Numbered from the stretch's first letter, positions 32,378 to 45,539 are shown. The stretch: 64,000 bases of DNA from Gerris lacustris (GCA_951217055.1 OX578284.1:14441687-14505686); one strand, 5' to 3'. A program made the numbers and translations. Notes: a model not told the origin generated them from the letters alone.

Positions 32378-32964
32378 AATGGTATCAATTTACGTTTACA
32401 TGACAATTTTTAAATCACTGTGCTGTCACAAGTAACTGAAAATAGTGGGTTTTGGGGAAAATTATGGGCTCTGTTGGTTGAGTATTAATAAAGCCAATGA
32501 CACATTTGACTTGAAATAGAATGATTTGATCTCCGAAAAGACAAATGGGCGCTGAAGGTTGAAACTTATATGGGAAGCCAACAATGGGCTGATTATGACC
32601 TACCGTTAAAATTTCATAATTGGACGAGTAAAGTTATTAAGATATTATGTTGGTTGAAAAGAGTTTACGCCATATTCTTTGGAATTGGTGGAAGGTCTGG
32701 CATCCGCGTGAAAGCTATTATTATTATATATATATATATTTTTTTTTTTTTTAACATCAAAGAATGGTCTGTGTGTGACTCATATAATGATTCCTACTAC
32801 AGGATTCGTTATAAAAGGTTTTAAGTACACCTTCTGATGAAACACGACTGCGTTAAGTTATTGAAATATTAAAAGGTCATTAGTCATTATTGTCTTTGTT
32901 TTGTTATGACATGACTTCCATTTTAATAATACATCTTCTAAATGCTTTTTTATATTTACTTTTT

Positions 32965-33172
32965 GGCACTTCTTTAGATTGTTACTTCCCTAATAAAGAA
33001 AACATAGGGGAGTAACAATCTAAAGAAGGTGTATGGAATGTTCTTCTTTAGACTGTTACTCCTCTTATAAAACTTACCTTTATAGGACTAAACATACCTT
33101 TATCTTAATATTTATTTAGTTAAAGTCATTGATATTCTAAATACACAAAGGAGAGTAACAATCTAAAGAAGT
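32965..33172. mobile_element. MITE family L, copy 1
   Basis: The ends ACTTCTTTAGATTGTTACT and AGTAACAATCTAAAGAAGT are inverted. The element contains a smaller unit with the same ends at 32965-33028, followed by a second at about 33040-33172. A copy with the same internal layout is at 50335-50592, and a fragment at 43001-43035. Confidence 0.75.
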
Positions 33173-33329
33173 ACTCACTTATTTTAAAAAACTTAAAATC
33201 ACTCATGTAGAAGTAGCAATACTATTTTTAAAAAAAAAATAAAAAAAAAATAAGTACGAAAAATTTTAGAAAGTGGTTTAAATGTGGAATCGTAAAAATC
33301 TATGAAAAAAGGTAAATTAGAAAAAATTT

Positions 33330-33600
33330 AAAATTTCAACTTGATACAAGCAGAAGTTTTTGAGTTTTGATGTGATAAATTTGTATATTGTTTAAGATTA
33401 TAATTTGTTGTGGTTAAGATTCTTATTGTCTTGTAGTGTATAGTTTTGTTTAGGAAGTAAAGCTTTGTACCGAGTACCCCCACTCTACCCCACACTGCCC
33501 TCTTCCACTTATCTTCAACTATGACATTCATCATGATTAATAAATTTGAATATTCAGTATTTCATTGCAATACGCTCGCTTCAATGATAGAGCCACGCGA
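33330..33600 (+). repeat. Dispersed repeat family B, 3' part
   Basis: It shares TTTCAACTTGATACAAGCAG near 33337 with 51435, and TCGCTTCAATGATAGAGCCA near 33575 with 60845 and 62060. Family B is long (700 bp or more). Only its right portion is seen here. Confidence 0.5.
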
Positions 33601-33673
33601 TGCCTACTTATTATAGTCTTTGTTGTTATGATATAATTTCCATTTTAATAATACTTCCTCTAAAGGGCTTTTT

Positions 33674-33797
33674 TTATATTCACTTTTTTTTATATTCACT
33701 TTTTTTATATTCACTTTTTTTATATTCACTTTTTTTATATTCACTTTTTTTATATTCACTTTTTTTATATTCACTTTTTTTATATTCACTTTTTTTA
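33674..33797 (+). repeat. 15-bp tandem array, about 8 copies
   Basis: The unit is TATATTCACTTTTTT with one base variation in T number. Because 15 is a multiple of three, both strands read as short repetitive peptides (LYSLF, NIKKV), which are not genes. Confidence 0.9.
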
Positions 33798-34698
33798 CAA
33801 ACTCTTAAAATCACTCACGCAGAAGTAGCAATAAGATTTTTTTTTTAAAAAAAAAGACATAAAATAATAAGTACGATAAATTTAAGAAAGTGGTTTAAAT
33901 TTGGAATCGTAAAAATCTATGAAAAAAAAGGTAAATAAAGAAAAAATGTAAAGACGAGGTAGGAGGTTTTGATATCTAAGAAACGGATTTATTCAAGCAA
34001 AGTTGGGGGCGGGACAGGGTCGCTCTTTGAATTTATTCTGGTTGCCGAACTCCAGTATTCCTCTCACCCAATCGGCAAAGACGCTCTATTTTGGCCCGAG
34101 GTCTATTCCTCTTGAATTGTTTATGGGTTATTCGTCGAGCTTTCTACTTCTCTGGATTCCATCGATTTTCTACCTCTTTTGAAAAAAAGGGAGGGGGAAG
34201 TCCGTTTTCTTAATAGACAGATTTTTGGAGGGGGTTTTGAGAGGTAAAAGTAGTCTCGAGAAGCCAAGAGTTACTTTCTATAAACTAGGTATTAGGAAAA
34301 GATTTTTTCATACTTTCGTCCTGCCAAAAATCTAATTACTTTTTTTTAGAAAATGATCCTCTATATTAACGTGTCTGTAAAAACGTATTGAGTATAGAAA
34401 CTTGATGTGTTGTACGACATGGTGTTACATCAAGTCGAGAGAATAGGGGAATTCTGATACGAAAGGTGGTCAAAAATAACATCCCTGATTTTAACACGGT
34501 TGATTGGATATCGTCATGTAAAAGATAGGCAGCAGTGAAAAGAATGAGAAATATGACTTCGATGGAAAATACAGAAGATAATTCTGGAATCGAAATCATT
34601 GTGTGAGGTTTTTTTGGTTGTGATAAATAACTTAAATGGTTTTTATTATCTCTTTGTTTGTTTAAAATATGTTCCGTGGTAATGGTTTGGTTATATAC

Positions 34699-34806
<108 letters not shown>

Positions 34807-35329
34807 AAATTTATTTTTTGTATCAAAAGAATATTATATAGAGGGTCAGGGTCAATAAAACAAAATAAAAAAAAGTATTCTTTTGCCAGACAATGCTTGA
34901 TAATATCTCCAGCATATATAATAAATAAATATATTTGTGACCAATGTTAAAATGACTTTATGTATTGATAATAAAAATCAATATATTCATAAAAGAAATA
35001 ACCCTACTCTTTTCATTATAGTTTAATATAAATTCATCATTGAAGAAGAAAAAAACACTAAATTATTGAAGGTTTTAATAATAAATTATTCTTAATAATG
35101 TGACAAATTATCATTATCGTGATCATGATCGAGAGAATCTATCAAAATTTCATAAACATCAAATGAGTGCTTTTGAAGATATAGGTGTAAATTTATGTAG
35201 GTTTGTGCGCAAGTGGAATAGGTAAAAATCACAGGGGTAGTACTTGCGTCCAAGTACTCGTACTTTTTAGGGTTTTGTAAGTGTTTAAGCATACCCGTTA
35301 TGAAATAATGATTTTATTTCTTCCATCTC

Positions 35330-35360
35330 AAGGGTCCCGGGTTCGATCCTCCGGGGGGTC
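35330..35360 (+). other. Isolated B-box-like motif
   Basis: GGGTTCGATCC at about 35339-35349 matches the pol III B-box consensus and sits in a short GC-rich patch. No A-box or cloverleaf was found upstream, so it is at most a SINE remnant. Confidence 0.3.
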
Positions 35361-35414
35361 ACAATGTTTTTTATCGGTAATAACGAAAAGATAAATTATT
35401 TTCTTCAGGAAATT

Positions 35415-35920
35415 TTCATTGCCCCACAATAATGTATTAGCATGAATTATTTCGAAATTTTAGGACCAGCCGTTATATAGTGTTTGGGGGGGGGATCTTT
35501 TTGGGGTATATTTTGACTTATATAACCAATAAAGAATGAATAATTTAAAATAGCAATTATATATTTGTATCATACTCTTTAGCAGCTTTCATTTGATGCC
35601 CCACTCAAAATTTAAAAAAAAAAAAAAATTGGGCGCACTTCAAATTTTCGCGCACAAAATTGGCAATTTTTTAAAAAATTTGGGATGTACTCCCGGAATT
35701 TTCATCGCCCCCACAATAAGGCATTAGCATGAATTATTTCGAAATTTTAGGTCCAGCCGTTATATAGTGGTAGGGGGGGGGGGGACATTTTTTTGGGTAT
35801 ATTTTAATTTTTTTTACCAAATAAGGAATGCAACATTTATATATTTGTGTCCTACTCTTCAGCAGCTTTCATTTGATGCCCCACTCGAAAATAAAAATTT
35901 GCGAATTGCGCATGCGCATA
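35415..35920 (+). repeat. Tandem duplication with a period near 288 bp
   Basis: Blocks TTAGCATGAATTATTTCGAA, CCAGCCGTTATATAGTG and AGCAGCTTTCATTTGATGCC occur at about 35436, 35464 and 35580. They recur at about 35724, 35752 and 35860. Confidence 0.8.
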
Positions 35921-36145
35921 TTTAATTTTGAACTTCTTTATATTTTTCCTGTGGTTGGGTCAAAAAGTCTGGTAGAGAGAGACAGAGAGAGGCAGCGAGA
36001 GACAGAGACAGAGGTAGAGAGGTAGAGAGAGAGAAAAAAAGTCAATGCGAGATACAGGGTAGTGAAATAAATGTATAATTTCTATAAATTAAATTCCTTT
36101 TATCATACTTTGATATCCTCGATTGTGTTTTTCTCCAATATACGA

Positions 36146-36300
36146 TAGTGACTCATCATGGAAGAGGTGTTTGTCAATAACCAAACAACGTCTTACAAAA
36201 ATTGCAATTTAAATAATTATTAATTGTTTCAATAGCATTTTCTTGTGTGAAGACTTTGATTGGTTATTGAACTACACCTCTTTCATGGTGGTTCTTTGAT
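36146..36300. mobile_element. Small palindromic MITE
   Basis: TCATGGAAGAGGTGTTTGTC at 36156 pairs with ACTACACCTCTTTCATGGTG at 36273. Complementarity extends through CAATAACCAA and its inverse TTGGTTATTG. The length is about 150 bp and there is no coding sequence. Confidence 0.65.
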
Positions 36301-37740
36301 ATAATTTGATTTTACCGATAAAAGTGGAGTGATATTCTTTAACGCTAGAAAATGTATATAATGTGAGCTATTAGTAACGCTTTCACGAGTCAGATATTCA
36401 ATCATTCTTTCAAAGAGAATAAATATATTTTTAAGAAACTTTTTAAGATGAAAAAAATACTAATTACAGGCCGGACTTATTTAAGAGAAAGCACGGACAT
36501 GATTAAAATTCAAGTATCTGAAGGGCGAAGGCTAGAGTGAGGCAAGGGGTGTGCTTTACGAGTATATCGGCTTTCCCCAGTCCAACTTCTGAGTGAGGCA
36601 CCTTCGAATTGCCTCAAGCGCTTTCACATTCAAATCACGTAGCTAGTGCTTCGACGTCTTCTTCGTCTGCCTTCTGTATAATGTCTTTCCCTTTGCAACT
36701 CTCAAAGAGGGGGGTGAAGGTTTCAACTGCGGTTACCCTTTAAGCTTTAGTCCAAAGGAGGGGGATTTAGATAGCACTTCTAAGATAATCTAAGACCGTG
36801 CGATGAATTAGCTCGCCTTAGAACATTATTAAGGTTTCTCTGATGAAAATCCACTTCTTACTGTGTACTTTACAGGGCGGGATCTTCTATTAATCTAATC
36901 AACACTTGTGTACCTTTGTTGATAAATAGCAACTCTTCTTTGTGACTAATGATGTCACGTTTTGTCATTGTCACGAACATTTCTTAGATAATAAATGAAC
37001 AAATTCGTCTGAATAAAAAATGGGAAAATGAAAATTAGTTATTGTTTTTTGAAAGCGAACATTTTAGAAGTAATCATTCATTTTGTTAAATAAATAGAAG
37101 AAGAAATATATAACTTACTATCGTATTTATAGAATAAAAAATAATTGATGACTCTTACTATACCAGAACATATATGTATATAAAATTAAAGTTTTGTCTG
37201 TGCATTGGTCAGAATTGAAAATTGTTACGATACTTTTACATTTTATACATTTCGAAAACCGAATCCGGCCTTAATTTTTTCGTGTATGTATGTATGTGTA
37301 TGTATGTATGTATGTATGTATGTCTGTCACCACCAGTCCGACTCTATAGGCGCAAATCTGGCTAAACGAAATAGATTTTATTTATTAGTTGAGCGCAAAT
37401 ATGTTGAGCATGTTTTACGCTTGGTTTCATCGAAAAATATTGAGTAGAACCAAAGTTATTAACAATTTAGGTGTGTAATGCAGTTGTCTGCTTGCAATAT
37501 TGAGCTGAGCGTGCATTTTAATCTTAAACAATAAACATTTTTATTTATATACAGCTGAAATCTGATTAAAAATAGTAAGATTTCTAATTTTAAATTAAAC
37601 ATAATTTTTTTCCTGTTTTTTCTATTTTAACCCCCTCTTAAATGAAAATATGACAAAAGTGAACATAACAACAATAACTGTACTCCTAAAGAGCTTTCCA
37701 ACGACATGCATCATGAAGAGCATATACTATTTTAACTTGT
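36301..37740. other. Non-coding stretch
   Basis: No gene was recognised. A GTAT microsatellite lies at 37282-37322. The stretch 36530-36780 is somewhat richer in GC but has no open frame of note. Confidence 0.4.
37282..37322 (+). repeat. (GTAT)n microsatellite
   Basis: About ten TATG units with one TGTG variation. Confidence 0.9.
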
Positions 37741-38362
37741 TTACCCCGTACCCTGTACCCCTGTGTACCAATTAGGGCCATTTTAGATTTATACCTTCCT
37801 GTGGTTCGTCAGTATGACCGTACCGAATTTTGTGTGGATCGGTTCAGCCGTTTAGGAGGACACTTTTGTACCCCGTACTCCTGTTTTCCAATTTGGACCA
37901 TTTCAGATTTATACCTTCCTGTGGTTGGTCTCATTGACTGTGCTGAATTTTGTACGGATCGGTTCTGCTGTTCAGGAGGAAACTTTTGTACCCCATAACG
38001 CGTACCCCTGTGTACCAATTTGGATCATTTTAGATTTATACCTTCCTGTGGTTGGTCACATTGCCCGTGCAGAATTTTTTGCGGACCAGTTCAGTCGTTC
38101 AGGAGGAAAATTTTGTACCCCGTACCCCGTACTCCAGTTTACCAATTTGGACCATTTCAGATATATACCTTCCTGTGGTTGGTATCATTGACTGTGCTGT
38201 ATTTTGTACGGATCGGTTCAGCTTTTCAAGAGGAAACTTTTGTACCCCGTACCCCGTACTCCTGTTTACCGATTTGGACCATTTCAGATTTATACCTTCC
38301 TGTGGTTGGTCACATTGCCCATGCTGAATTTTTTGCGGACCAGTTCAGTCGTTCAGGAGGAG
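37740..38362 (+). repeat. 120-127 bp tandem array, 5 copies
   Basis: TTCCTGTGGTTGGTC recurs at 37796, 37916, 38043, 38170 and 38297. Each unit also has CAATTTGGACCATTTCAGAT, GGATCGGTTCAGCCGTTCAG and GTACCCCGTACCCCGTA. Spacing rises from 120 to 127 bp when an extra CCCCGTA step is present. Overlapping open frames in all three phases are by-products. Confidence 0.88.
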
Positions 38363-38624
38363 TATGCGTCCAAACAAATGCAAAGTGTAGTATAAGAGCT
38401 TCGCTTCGCTTAGCTCATTTATAAAATTATAACCTAAAAAAAAATTAGGTTGACCCATTATAACCAAAACCCACAGGCTTGCTAATAAAGTTATATGTGT
38501 TATATAACCATTAACTTTTTGAAAACCCTCATTTTGTCTATATTTGTTTTCAAAATTTGACAAAATTTTTAGTAATAGATACATATTCTTCCTACTCTCC
38601 AAGACCTTTAACGTGATATTCAAC

Positions 38625-38890
38625 TTGTTATGCTTACTAAAAATTTATGGTAAGTCGTCCACCATATATTGGCTGCCATCTTGAAAATGTATAGTGTGGA
38701 ATTTCCAAATAGTCCATTTAAATACGAATCTAATGATATAAGCCGTTTTCCCGGGAAAAATTTAGTTCCTTAGAAAATAGCTTTAAACGTGGAAGGAGAG
38801 AGGCCGGTTTCGATTCCCCGCCAAGAAAAAGTTATTTTTATGATAAATTTTGATGAAATGTTCAATAATATTTACATGTACCTATAACTA
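38625..38890 (+). repeat. Dispersed repeat families J and K
   Basis: The J part (GGCTGCCATCTTGAAAATGT, ACTAAAAA) recurs at 43920-43990 and 53700-53990. The K part (AATAGTCCATTTAAATACGA, AATAGCTTTAAACGTGGA) recurs inverted at 60940-61020 and directly at 39960-40080. Confidence 0.55.
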
Positions 38891-39114
38891 AATAAAACAT
38901 GGAACTGTTTAACTTCTAAACATGTTCTTTAATCAAAGGTTCGTGTAAGTTATTGCATCTTAAAAAAAGAACAAAACACTATTATCGTCATCCCCATGTT
39001 GTTCTACATTATAAATGACCTTTCTGCGTCGTTTTTTTTATTAGTAATACGTTTTTAGGGCCTTCAGGCTATATGACTTATATATTGATAAAGGATACTA
39101 CGGACTATAGGGGT

Positions 39115-39505
39115 ACATAATACTTAAGCTACACTTTTTTTCGTAGGTTTGGCCCGAAACCCGTACTAGCCCTTCTTATAAAGGTTGTTTGCTATTTGAT
39201 GGTGCTTGAAGAAGACCCCTGCTTACAATAAGCTGTTTGATCTATTACAATGTATTGTACTGAACTGACACCGGATACATAAAAAAATGTAAGGATGGGG
39301 CAAGGCAGCTAGTGCCTCAAAGCTTATTTATACAAGGATTCCTCTCTTGGCTTCTCACCGCAAGTCTCAACGTGCTATGATAAATGATTTGTAGGTCGAG
39401 CTGTGAGAACCTGTCAAAAAAAAAACAAGAAACTTTACAATATATGAATTACCTGTTTTTCCCTATGATGAAACACTGGTCAGAAATAAACCACAGAGCC
39501 TTTTC
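39115..39505 (-). repeat. Dispersed repeat family E, copy 2
   Basis: This is the inverted copy of 7125-7495. It has an insertion or deletion difference around the A run at 39415. Confidence 0.65.
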
Positions 39506-39699
39506 ACTTGCTCCAAGCCTCCTACCCTTCCTCTTATTTATTTTGTTTTTCTTTCGTTTCGTTTTTTTTTACCTTACTTTGAAAGATGATAAAACTTTAT
39601 ACAGATAGTACTACCCAAAAATGATTTATCCTTTTTTTCTTCTTTGTTTGAAAAAATATATGAATTTTTTTGATCGATAAAAACTTTTTATCTTTCTTA

Positions 39700-40090
39700 T
39701 ACCATTTTCTTCTTTCTCATATAAAGAGAAAGTATTGTGACGGCGTGATAATTCAATTTTGAGAAATTGATAGATTTAATCGTTTTGAGTCTAAAAAAGT
39801 GTTTTTTTAAAAAATGTCTGTCTGTCTGTCATATGTGCAGCCGTGTGGAGCTTAAGTAGTGAGCCTTTTTAACGAAATTTGACATACATGTTTAGAAAAA
39901 TCGTACATCGAGGTGAAAGTAATTTTAACTTCAAATTTGGGGCACAACCCCCTAAAATCTTTTTCCTGAGAAAATAGCTTTAAACTCGGACGGAGAGAGG
40001 CAGGGTTCGATTCCCCACCGAGGAGAAGCTATTTTGAAGTATTGTTGATAAAATGTTCAATAATAATTAAATGTTCCTACGAAAACTCAA
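39700..40090 (+). repeat. Dispersed repeat (family K and relatives)
   Basis: It contains TTTCTCATATAAAGAGAAAG, an inner palindrome, followed by GTCTGTCTGTCTGTC and AGAAAATAGCTTTAAACTCG. The second half matches 38770-38890. Confidence 0.5.
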
Positions 40091-40444
40091 AAACTAATGA
40101 ATAGAAAACTTTGGAGTTAGTAATTATGAACTCGTATTATGAGACAGAGACAGTTTGTCTGAGTTGTCCCGGATTGATTTTTTTTTATTTTCAATATTTT
40201 TCCCCTCTATAATGCAACTTTATCCTTAATGATCATATTAAAATTACGTTATATTATGTTTAAAAAAAATCATGAATCAAATAATATTAAATACATAAAT
40301 ATATACATACCTGAGAAGCTACGTCCACGGATTGAGTGCAAAAAAAATTATAAAGAAAAATCAAAATCCCAATTTATTCCAATTGATTAATATAAAGGGT
40401 GAGGTTACGATGAGTTTTCAGTAAAATTGTCAATAGTAAAGTAC

Positions 40445-40863
40445 CTTTATCTCCAGTAGGGAGAAAAAGTTATGATTTTGAATTAATTTAAAGGGACTAA
40501 AGTAAGTCTTTTCATCCCTGAACTCAAAAAGTAGGGAGAAAAAGTAAAAGTAGGGCGAAAAAGTAAAGTAGGGCGAAAAAGTAAAGATTGCAAATTAATT
40601 ATTTTATAAATAGTAGAAAATGAATGGCTAATGTAATGAAGTTGTTGAAATCAGGTTGGCGACACTGATTTTTCGACTATGTTTATAACCTGCATCTAAA
40701 TAACCTTCAATTTGAGTTTAATACCAATTCTTATTTTATTTAATATTGAATTTCTAATATCTGCTATTAAAAGTGCTAATAATTATTGTTATTTATTAAA
40801 ATAATAAATAAAACTGTGCAATGGACGAAAATGTGTATATTCTCCCTACTGGAGATAAAATAT
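40445..40863. mobile_element. Short inverted-repeat element
   Basis: TTTATCTCCAGTAGGGAGAA (40446) and TTCTCCCTACTGGAGATAAA (40840) form the ends. The interior is AT-rich, with a triplicated GTAGGGAGAAAAAGT or GTAGGGCGAAAAAGT near 40530-40582. To its left, 40390-40445 resembles the repeat next to the LTR element. Confidence 0.65.
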
Positions 40864-41299
40864 TGTATGTAGCTCGTGTGTAAAGTGCCATTATTCCCCT
40901 CGCCATAATTATCGTTATTAATTAGAGTTATTTCCTCGGCTGCGCCTTGGGAATTATAGAGTCTACTTCCCTCGCTTCGCCTCGGGATTTAGGGACCATG
41001 ATTCCTTCGGATTCACCTCAAGAACCAACTTTTTCGCTCAGGGAATAATGGCTTACTTTACTCCCTAGGTGCATAAATAACTAGCTATATGTAATAGTTG
41101 TTGGCAACAAATTTGAATTACCTGTATATTATTTGTTAATTTATGTTTATTAAAATACGTAATTTTTTTAATAGGTAATTAGGAATTTATACTTTGTGGT
41201 TTTTAAAAATAAAAGTTAGGCGATCAAATTGAAAATTGACAATCTGTTAAGACTTTTAATTATGAACAAATTTTACAAAGCAAATATTTTTATATTTTT

Positions 41300-41520
41300 A
41301 AAAATAAAGGTACATTACTCTTGACAATATTTGAAAAATTCATTGGAACAACACCCTGTACCTTTATTAATTGGACTAATATTATTAACTTCTTAGTTAG
41401 AGACCAAGCAGGGATGATGCCCAGAATCTCAATTTCTAACTTAGCAATATTTTTTGCCTTTTACCCCCCATGTGCACTCAATCCGTGGACACACTCTATA
41501 CAAAAAGATAGTTATATCTG
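41300..41520 (+). repeat. Dispersed repeat family A, copy 2
   Basis: It matches 4685-4860 in the same orientation (ACTCTTGACAAT, ATTAATTGGACTAAT, GATGCCCAGAATCTCAA, TGCACTCAATCCGTGGACAC). Confidence 0.6.
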
Positions 41521-41747
41521 AAATTTTAATTCTTTCAGTATTAAAATTTTCTTATTGCCTTCAAAAAAAAAGAAAATATGTGTGAGACACTCACGTATTA
41601 GAAGTGAAACTTAAGTTCTAAAAATAGTTGATTATATGTTCCCTCCTACATATTACTGAAAACAACATATATGTATTATGTATATGTATTGTATTATAGT
41701 AATGTATATAATATTACGCTTATATATCAATTCTTTTTATTTAAAAT

Positions 41748-41980
41748 GCATCTGCCTCCGTGGTACAGTGGTCAGCGTACTGACATACAGTTTTAGAGGG
41801 CGGTGGTTAGAGACTCGTAAAAGTGAAATATTTTTTACAGGTAAATCAACTGCCGACTTGGCTGGCAGTTGAATTACCTGTAAAAAATCTATCACTTGGA
41901 CGAGTCCCGAATCACAAACTTGGTTTCATGATGTAGTTTCATCCAAGCAAATTCACTCTACCGCGGCTATAAAAGTTTCC
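41748..41980 (+). mobile_element. tRNA-derived SINE-like element (second family)
   Basis: GCCTCCGTGGTACAGTGGTC (41755) is a tRNA D-arm or A-box-like start. A weak B-box (GGTTAGAGACTC) lies at 41806-41817, about 45 bp downstream. The downstream part is a palindrome: TTTTTTACAGGTAAATCAAC against GTTGAATTACCTGTAAAAAA. It is probably a SINE, not a gene. Confidence 0.5.
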
Positions 41981-41984
41981 AAAT

Positions 41985-42245
41985 TTTTGGAACGAAGTTC
42001 CTTATGGCACGTTCTGGAGCCCGGGAGTGAATCCGAAAAAAACGACCAAAATCACCGTCACAAAATCACCGTCACGCAAAATCCGTCACGAAAACTACAG
42101 ATGACGATAACTTGAGTAAAAGCTCACCGAGTTAGATGAAATTTTGTACATATATGTTTATTTTACCAACGCCCAAGCGTTCACGCGCAACGTAAGCTTT
42201 AAAAGACGGGAAAAAGTGTTATTAAGGAAGCCTGTCACTTTTGAT
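41985..42245 (+). repeat. Dispersed repeat family B, copy
   Basis: It shares GGAACGAAGTTCCTTATGGC, GTTCTGGAGCCCGGGAGTGA and CCCAAGCGTTCACGCGCAAC with 50885-51180. The region ACTTGAGTAAAAG...ATGTTTATTTTACCAA also matches 55140-55200 and 61310-61375. Confidence 0.65.
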
Positions 42246-42582
42246 TTTGTCTCTTTTCTAACTCCGCCATGTATAAGTAGTTACCAATGTATACGTACTT
42301 AGCAGTGTGATTTTATAATTTATATTTAATGAAAAATGTAAGGACCTTCGTTCCTACCGGGTGTCCCGCGACACCACACGTATGTTTTTTTTTTAAATTG
42401 GAAAGTTAGAACTGCAGGGTCATATTGAAAATGAGGGGGTTATTCTGATTGAACTCCTATAAAATTCAAAATTGGAGTCTTTTCATGGATTGTCTTTAAA
42501 TAAAAAAAAATAAAAAGATTTAGGAAAATTCAAGGGAATGGTAGCTCTGAACTAAATCCCTTATAGACACAAAGAAATCACC

Positions 42583-42709
<127 letters not shown>

Positions 42710-43000
42710 TTATATATGTATATAAGAAAGAAAAAAAGAGAAAATTCTGAAGGGTCAAAAATAAGTTATGGAGATGAAGAAGCGAAAAACGATTTTCAGT
42801 TATGTTCAATTTAACGAATATCTTAAAAGAATATTGGAAATCTAAGTAAAAATGTCATACTTTTATGGAAAAGCATTTAAAATTTATTATTCTTCATTGA
42901 TTCTTTGACTACGTGTTTCTTTATATTATATATAATACTTTATGTTGAAAAATGTAAACAATATGTGGTTTTATTTTAACATTATAAACATTAAAATTAA

Positions 43001-43372
43001 TTCTTCTTTAGACTGCTACTCCCCATATAAAAATCTGTGCCTACAATGACAGTGCGCATGTGCGTTTTTATAATTCCTCCTTTTTTTTCACCCTAGGGCG
43101 GTAAAAAAGAAGAATTCTTCACCTTAGCGCACGATTAGCGAGTTTGTTTACACTTAACAAAACTAATTTGCTATTTGTTTAACTAAAGTAACTAATTATA
43201 TCGAGTTTCTAGTGAATAATAATGAGTGATTTAAGTGATTATGACGAAAATGAGGAGAATAATACGCCTCCCGAAATAATTAATTTGGCACAAAATACAA
43301 CTAATGAATTAATGCTATCTTTATCAAAAGAGAATTTATTAATAAAATCCAACAATCGTAGATAAAGTGCGG
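43001..43372 (+). mobile_element. Inverted-repeat element family C, copy 2 (left end lost)
   Basis: It keeps half of the hairpin (GAAGAATTCTTC near 43110), the protein start at 43222 and the right end CAATCGTAGATAAAG. The left end is replaced by a fragment of MITE family L (TTCTTTAGACTGCTACTCCC at 43004). Confidence 0.65.
43222..43365 (+). pseudogene. N-terminal fragment of a family C element protein
   Basis: This frame of 47 codons starts MSDLSDYDENEENNTPPEII and continues NLAQNTTNELMLSLSKEN. It runs into the terminal inverted repeat, whose CGTAGATAA supplies the stop. It is the best preserved of the three relatives (8477 on the minus strand, and 55685). The acidic and Asn-rich start has no recognised domain. 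That the same start survives in three deleted copies implies that it comes from one longer parent gene. Confidence 0.45.
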
Positions 43373-43502
43373 TACGCAACTCGTGCGAAAACGGCATTTG
43401 GCTTTGCTTGTGTGGTTTTATTACCCTCGCTGTCGCTCGGGTGCAAACTCCACTCTCGCATGCAAAATGTTACTTTCCGTACTAGACGCTTAATGTACTA
43501 CT
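43365..43502 (+). repeat. Repeat family D, copy 2
   Basis: GCGGTACGCAACTCGTGCGA through CGCTGTCGCTCGGGTGCAAA to TTAATGTACTA. It directly abuts the right end of family C, as in the other two copies. Confidence 0.65.
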
Positions 43503-43734
43503 TTCTCCCCTACTTACTACTACTTTATATATTTACTACTCGATATATTATCAATACTCGTAATTTTGTTTTAACTTTTTTTGGAATTTTTATTAACTAC
43601 TTTAAGTTTTTTTTTATATATTATATTAGTACTTATATATAACATTATTTATACAGACATTGTAGGCACTGATATTGGCCGAGAGGCCGAAAGCTAGTTT
43701 TGAAGATTAAACACTTATCTTGTGAAGAAGCTTT

Positions 43735-44110
43735 CGTTTTAGGTTTCTGTACGAAGTACGAAACGAAACCTTATATAACGGCTCTGTCTGTCTGTCCGTT
43801 GACATGTTTCAATTCATAAACTACTATATCTAGGAACTTGAAATTCGGCACACAGGTGCATCTCGGCATTTGTGACAACTGTTCATTTTTTGGATTTTTC
43901 ACACTTAATATTTCTAAGTTGGCGGCCAATATGGTGGGTGACTAGGAAAAACGATTTTAGTCACCATGACATGTTATACATTAATTTAAAGGTCTTGAAG
44001 TGTAGAAAAAGAATATGCAACTATTAAATGTTTACACTTAATAATTTTGGCTTAATCGTACAGAAACCGGCGGTTATCGTCTGACTGACTTACGTGAAGC
44101 GCGCCTTATT
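43735..44110 (+). repeat. Dispersed repeat family J, copy
   Basis: It runs from CCTTATATAACGGCTCTGTC through GGCGGCCAATATGGTGGGTG to ACGTGAAGCGCGCC. The inverse lies at 53528-54180, which is longer because its inner part is repeated three times. Confidence 0.7.
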
Positions 44111-44492
44111 TGTTTATTATTCCATTGACATCAATTCTATTTGCGCTCTTATTCTTCATTAATAAAATTCTTATGTTTTGCGTATATATTCCTTTTATAA
44201 TTATTAAATTATTCTTAAAGTAGTTCACTTGATTTTAATTAATTGTCCTTATCCTTTTAACATTTATTTATTAATTATTTTTTTACAAGTTTCTTCCATT
44301 TGAGAAGAAGGTGTTTTTTCACTCCTCTTGTAAATAACAGAACTCAATCAATTACCTTCATCATTAACGAACTTCTGTTTTTCTTTTCATTTAGCTTAAA
44401 AAAAAAAATTTGTAAAAAAAATATCTAGAAAACTTTTAATGCAATTTAATAATGTAAAAGATACCTTAACTTAAGGTTTATTTCGTTATATA

Positions 44493-44495
44493 TAC

Positions 44496-44569
<74 letters not shown>
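44493..44569. repeat. (TA)n microsatellite
   Basis: About 35 TA units with short ATACAT and ATGTA interruptions. Confidence 0.9.
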
Positions 44570-44573
<4 letters not shown>

Positions 44574-45360
44574 TATATATATATAATATAAATATATAAT
44601 GCTCCGTCTAATAAAAGGTAGAGTTAAAATGCGTGTTCTTACCCAGAGACAGAATTATTGATACCTCGAGTTCGCTCTGTTTTTACAATCGTACTGAATA
44701 ATGAATAAGATTTTAATGGAGATTTTTATTTCTGTCACCAAAAATCCTTCTTTCTGTAAATATGAAAATATATAATATATATTGCATAATCTCATTTGTT
44801 AATACCAAATAATATCCTGGATTAATTTGGTTACTTTGATATAAAAATTGTTCTAATAATTATTTATTTCTCTTGTTACAATGACAATAATTTCTCTCTA
44901 ATAATTTTTCTTTTTAATGACATTTAAATAAATTTCGATCTTGTTCAAATATTAATCAGCCAAACTTCGAGGGTTTTTCTATCAAATGTTATAAAATTCC
45001 GTACACAGAAAAAAAACCTTTTTTATATTCTAAATAATATTTATATATATATAAATCGTATTAAATTTGGAAATTATATTCCTTCTTAAATAAATTCAAA
45101 GAGAATATAATTGAAACCTGGAAAATAGATTTAGGACATTTAATGCGATTATAAATGGTGAAACCACATTATAAATTTAATTTAGCTTTTATTAGAGATA
45201 TAAAAATATTGTATGACAACAGCAGTCGATATAATACCTTGGAACTAAAGTTCAATCGGCAAATTATAGAAACATTGTGGTCCTAGACTGGTTGCAGAAT
45301 CACACATATTTACTGTACCCAGGGTAAGGGGGTCACCCAGCATAGCACTATAATCTTTAG

Positions 45361-45426
<66 letters not shown>
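45361..45426. repeat. (TA)n microsatellite
   Basis: About 32 uninterrupted TA units. Confidence 0.95.
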
Positions 45427-45430
<4 letters not shown>

Positions 45431-45539
45431 TTATTTATTAATTAGTGTCTTTGTATTTGTGTTTTCAAATGTATTTATTCTAATTTTTCACGATATATAA
45501 CTAATATTAATTTATTCTTTTTGTTTTTTGCAGAAATAT

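Noticed and set aside
37801..38424. Overlapping open frames of 60-134 codons
   Set aside because: They occur in all three phases of a 120-127 bp tandem array and only reflect the lack of stops in the unit.
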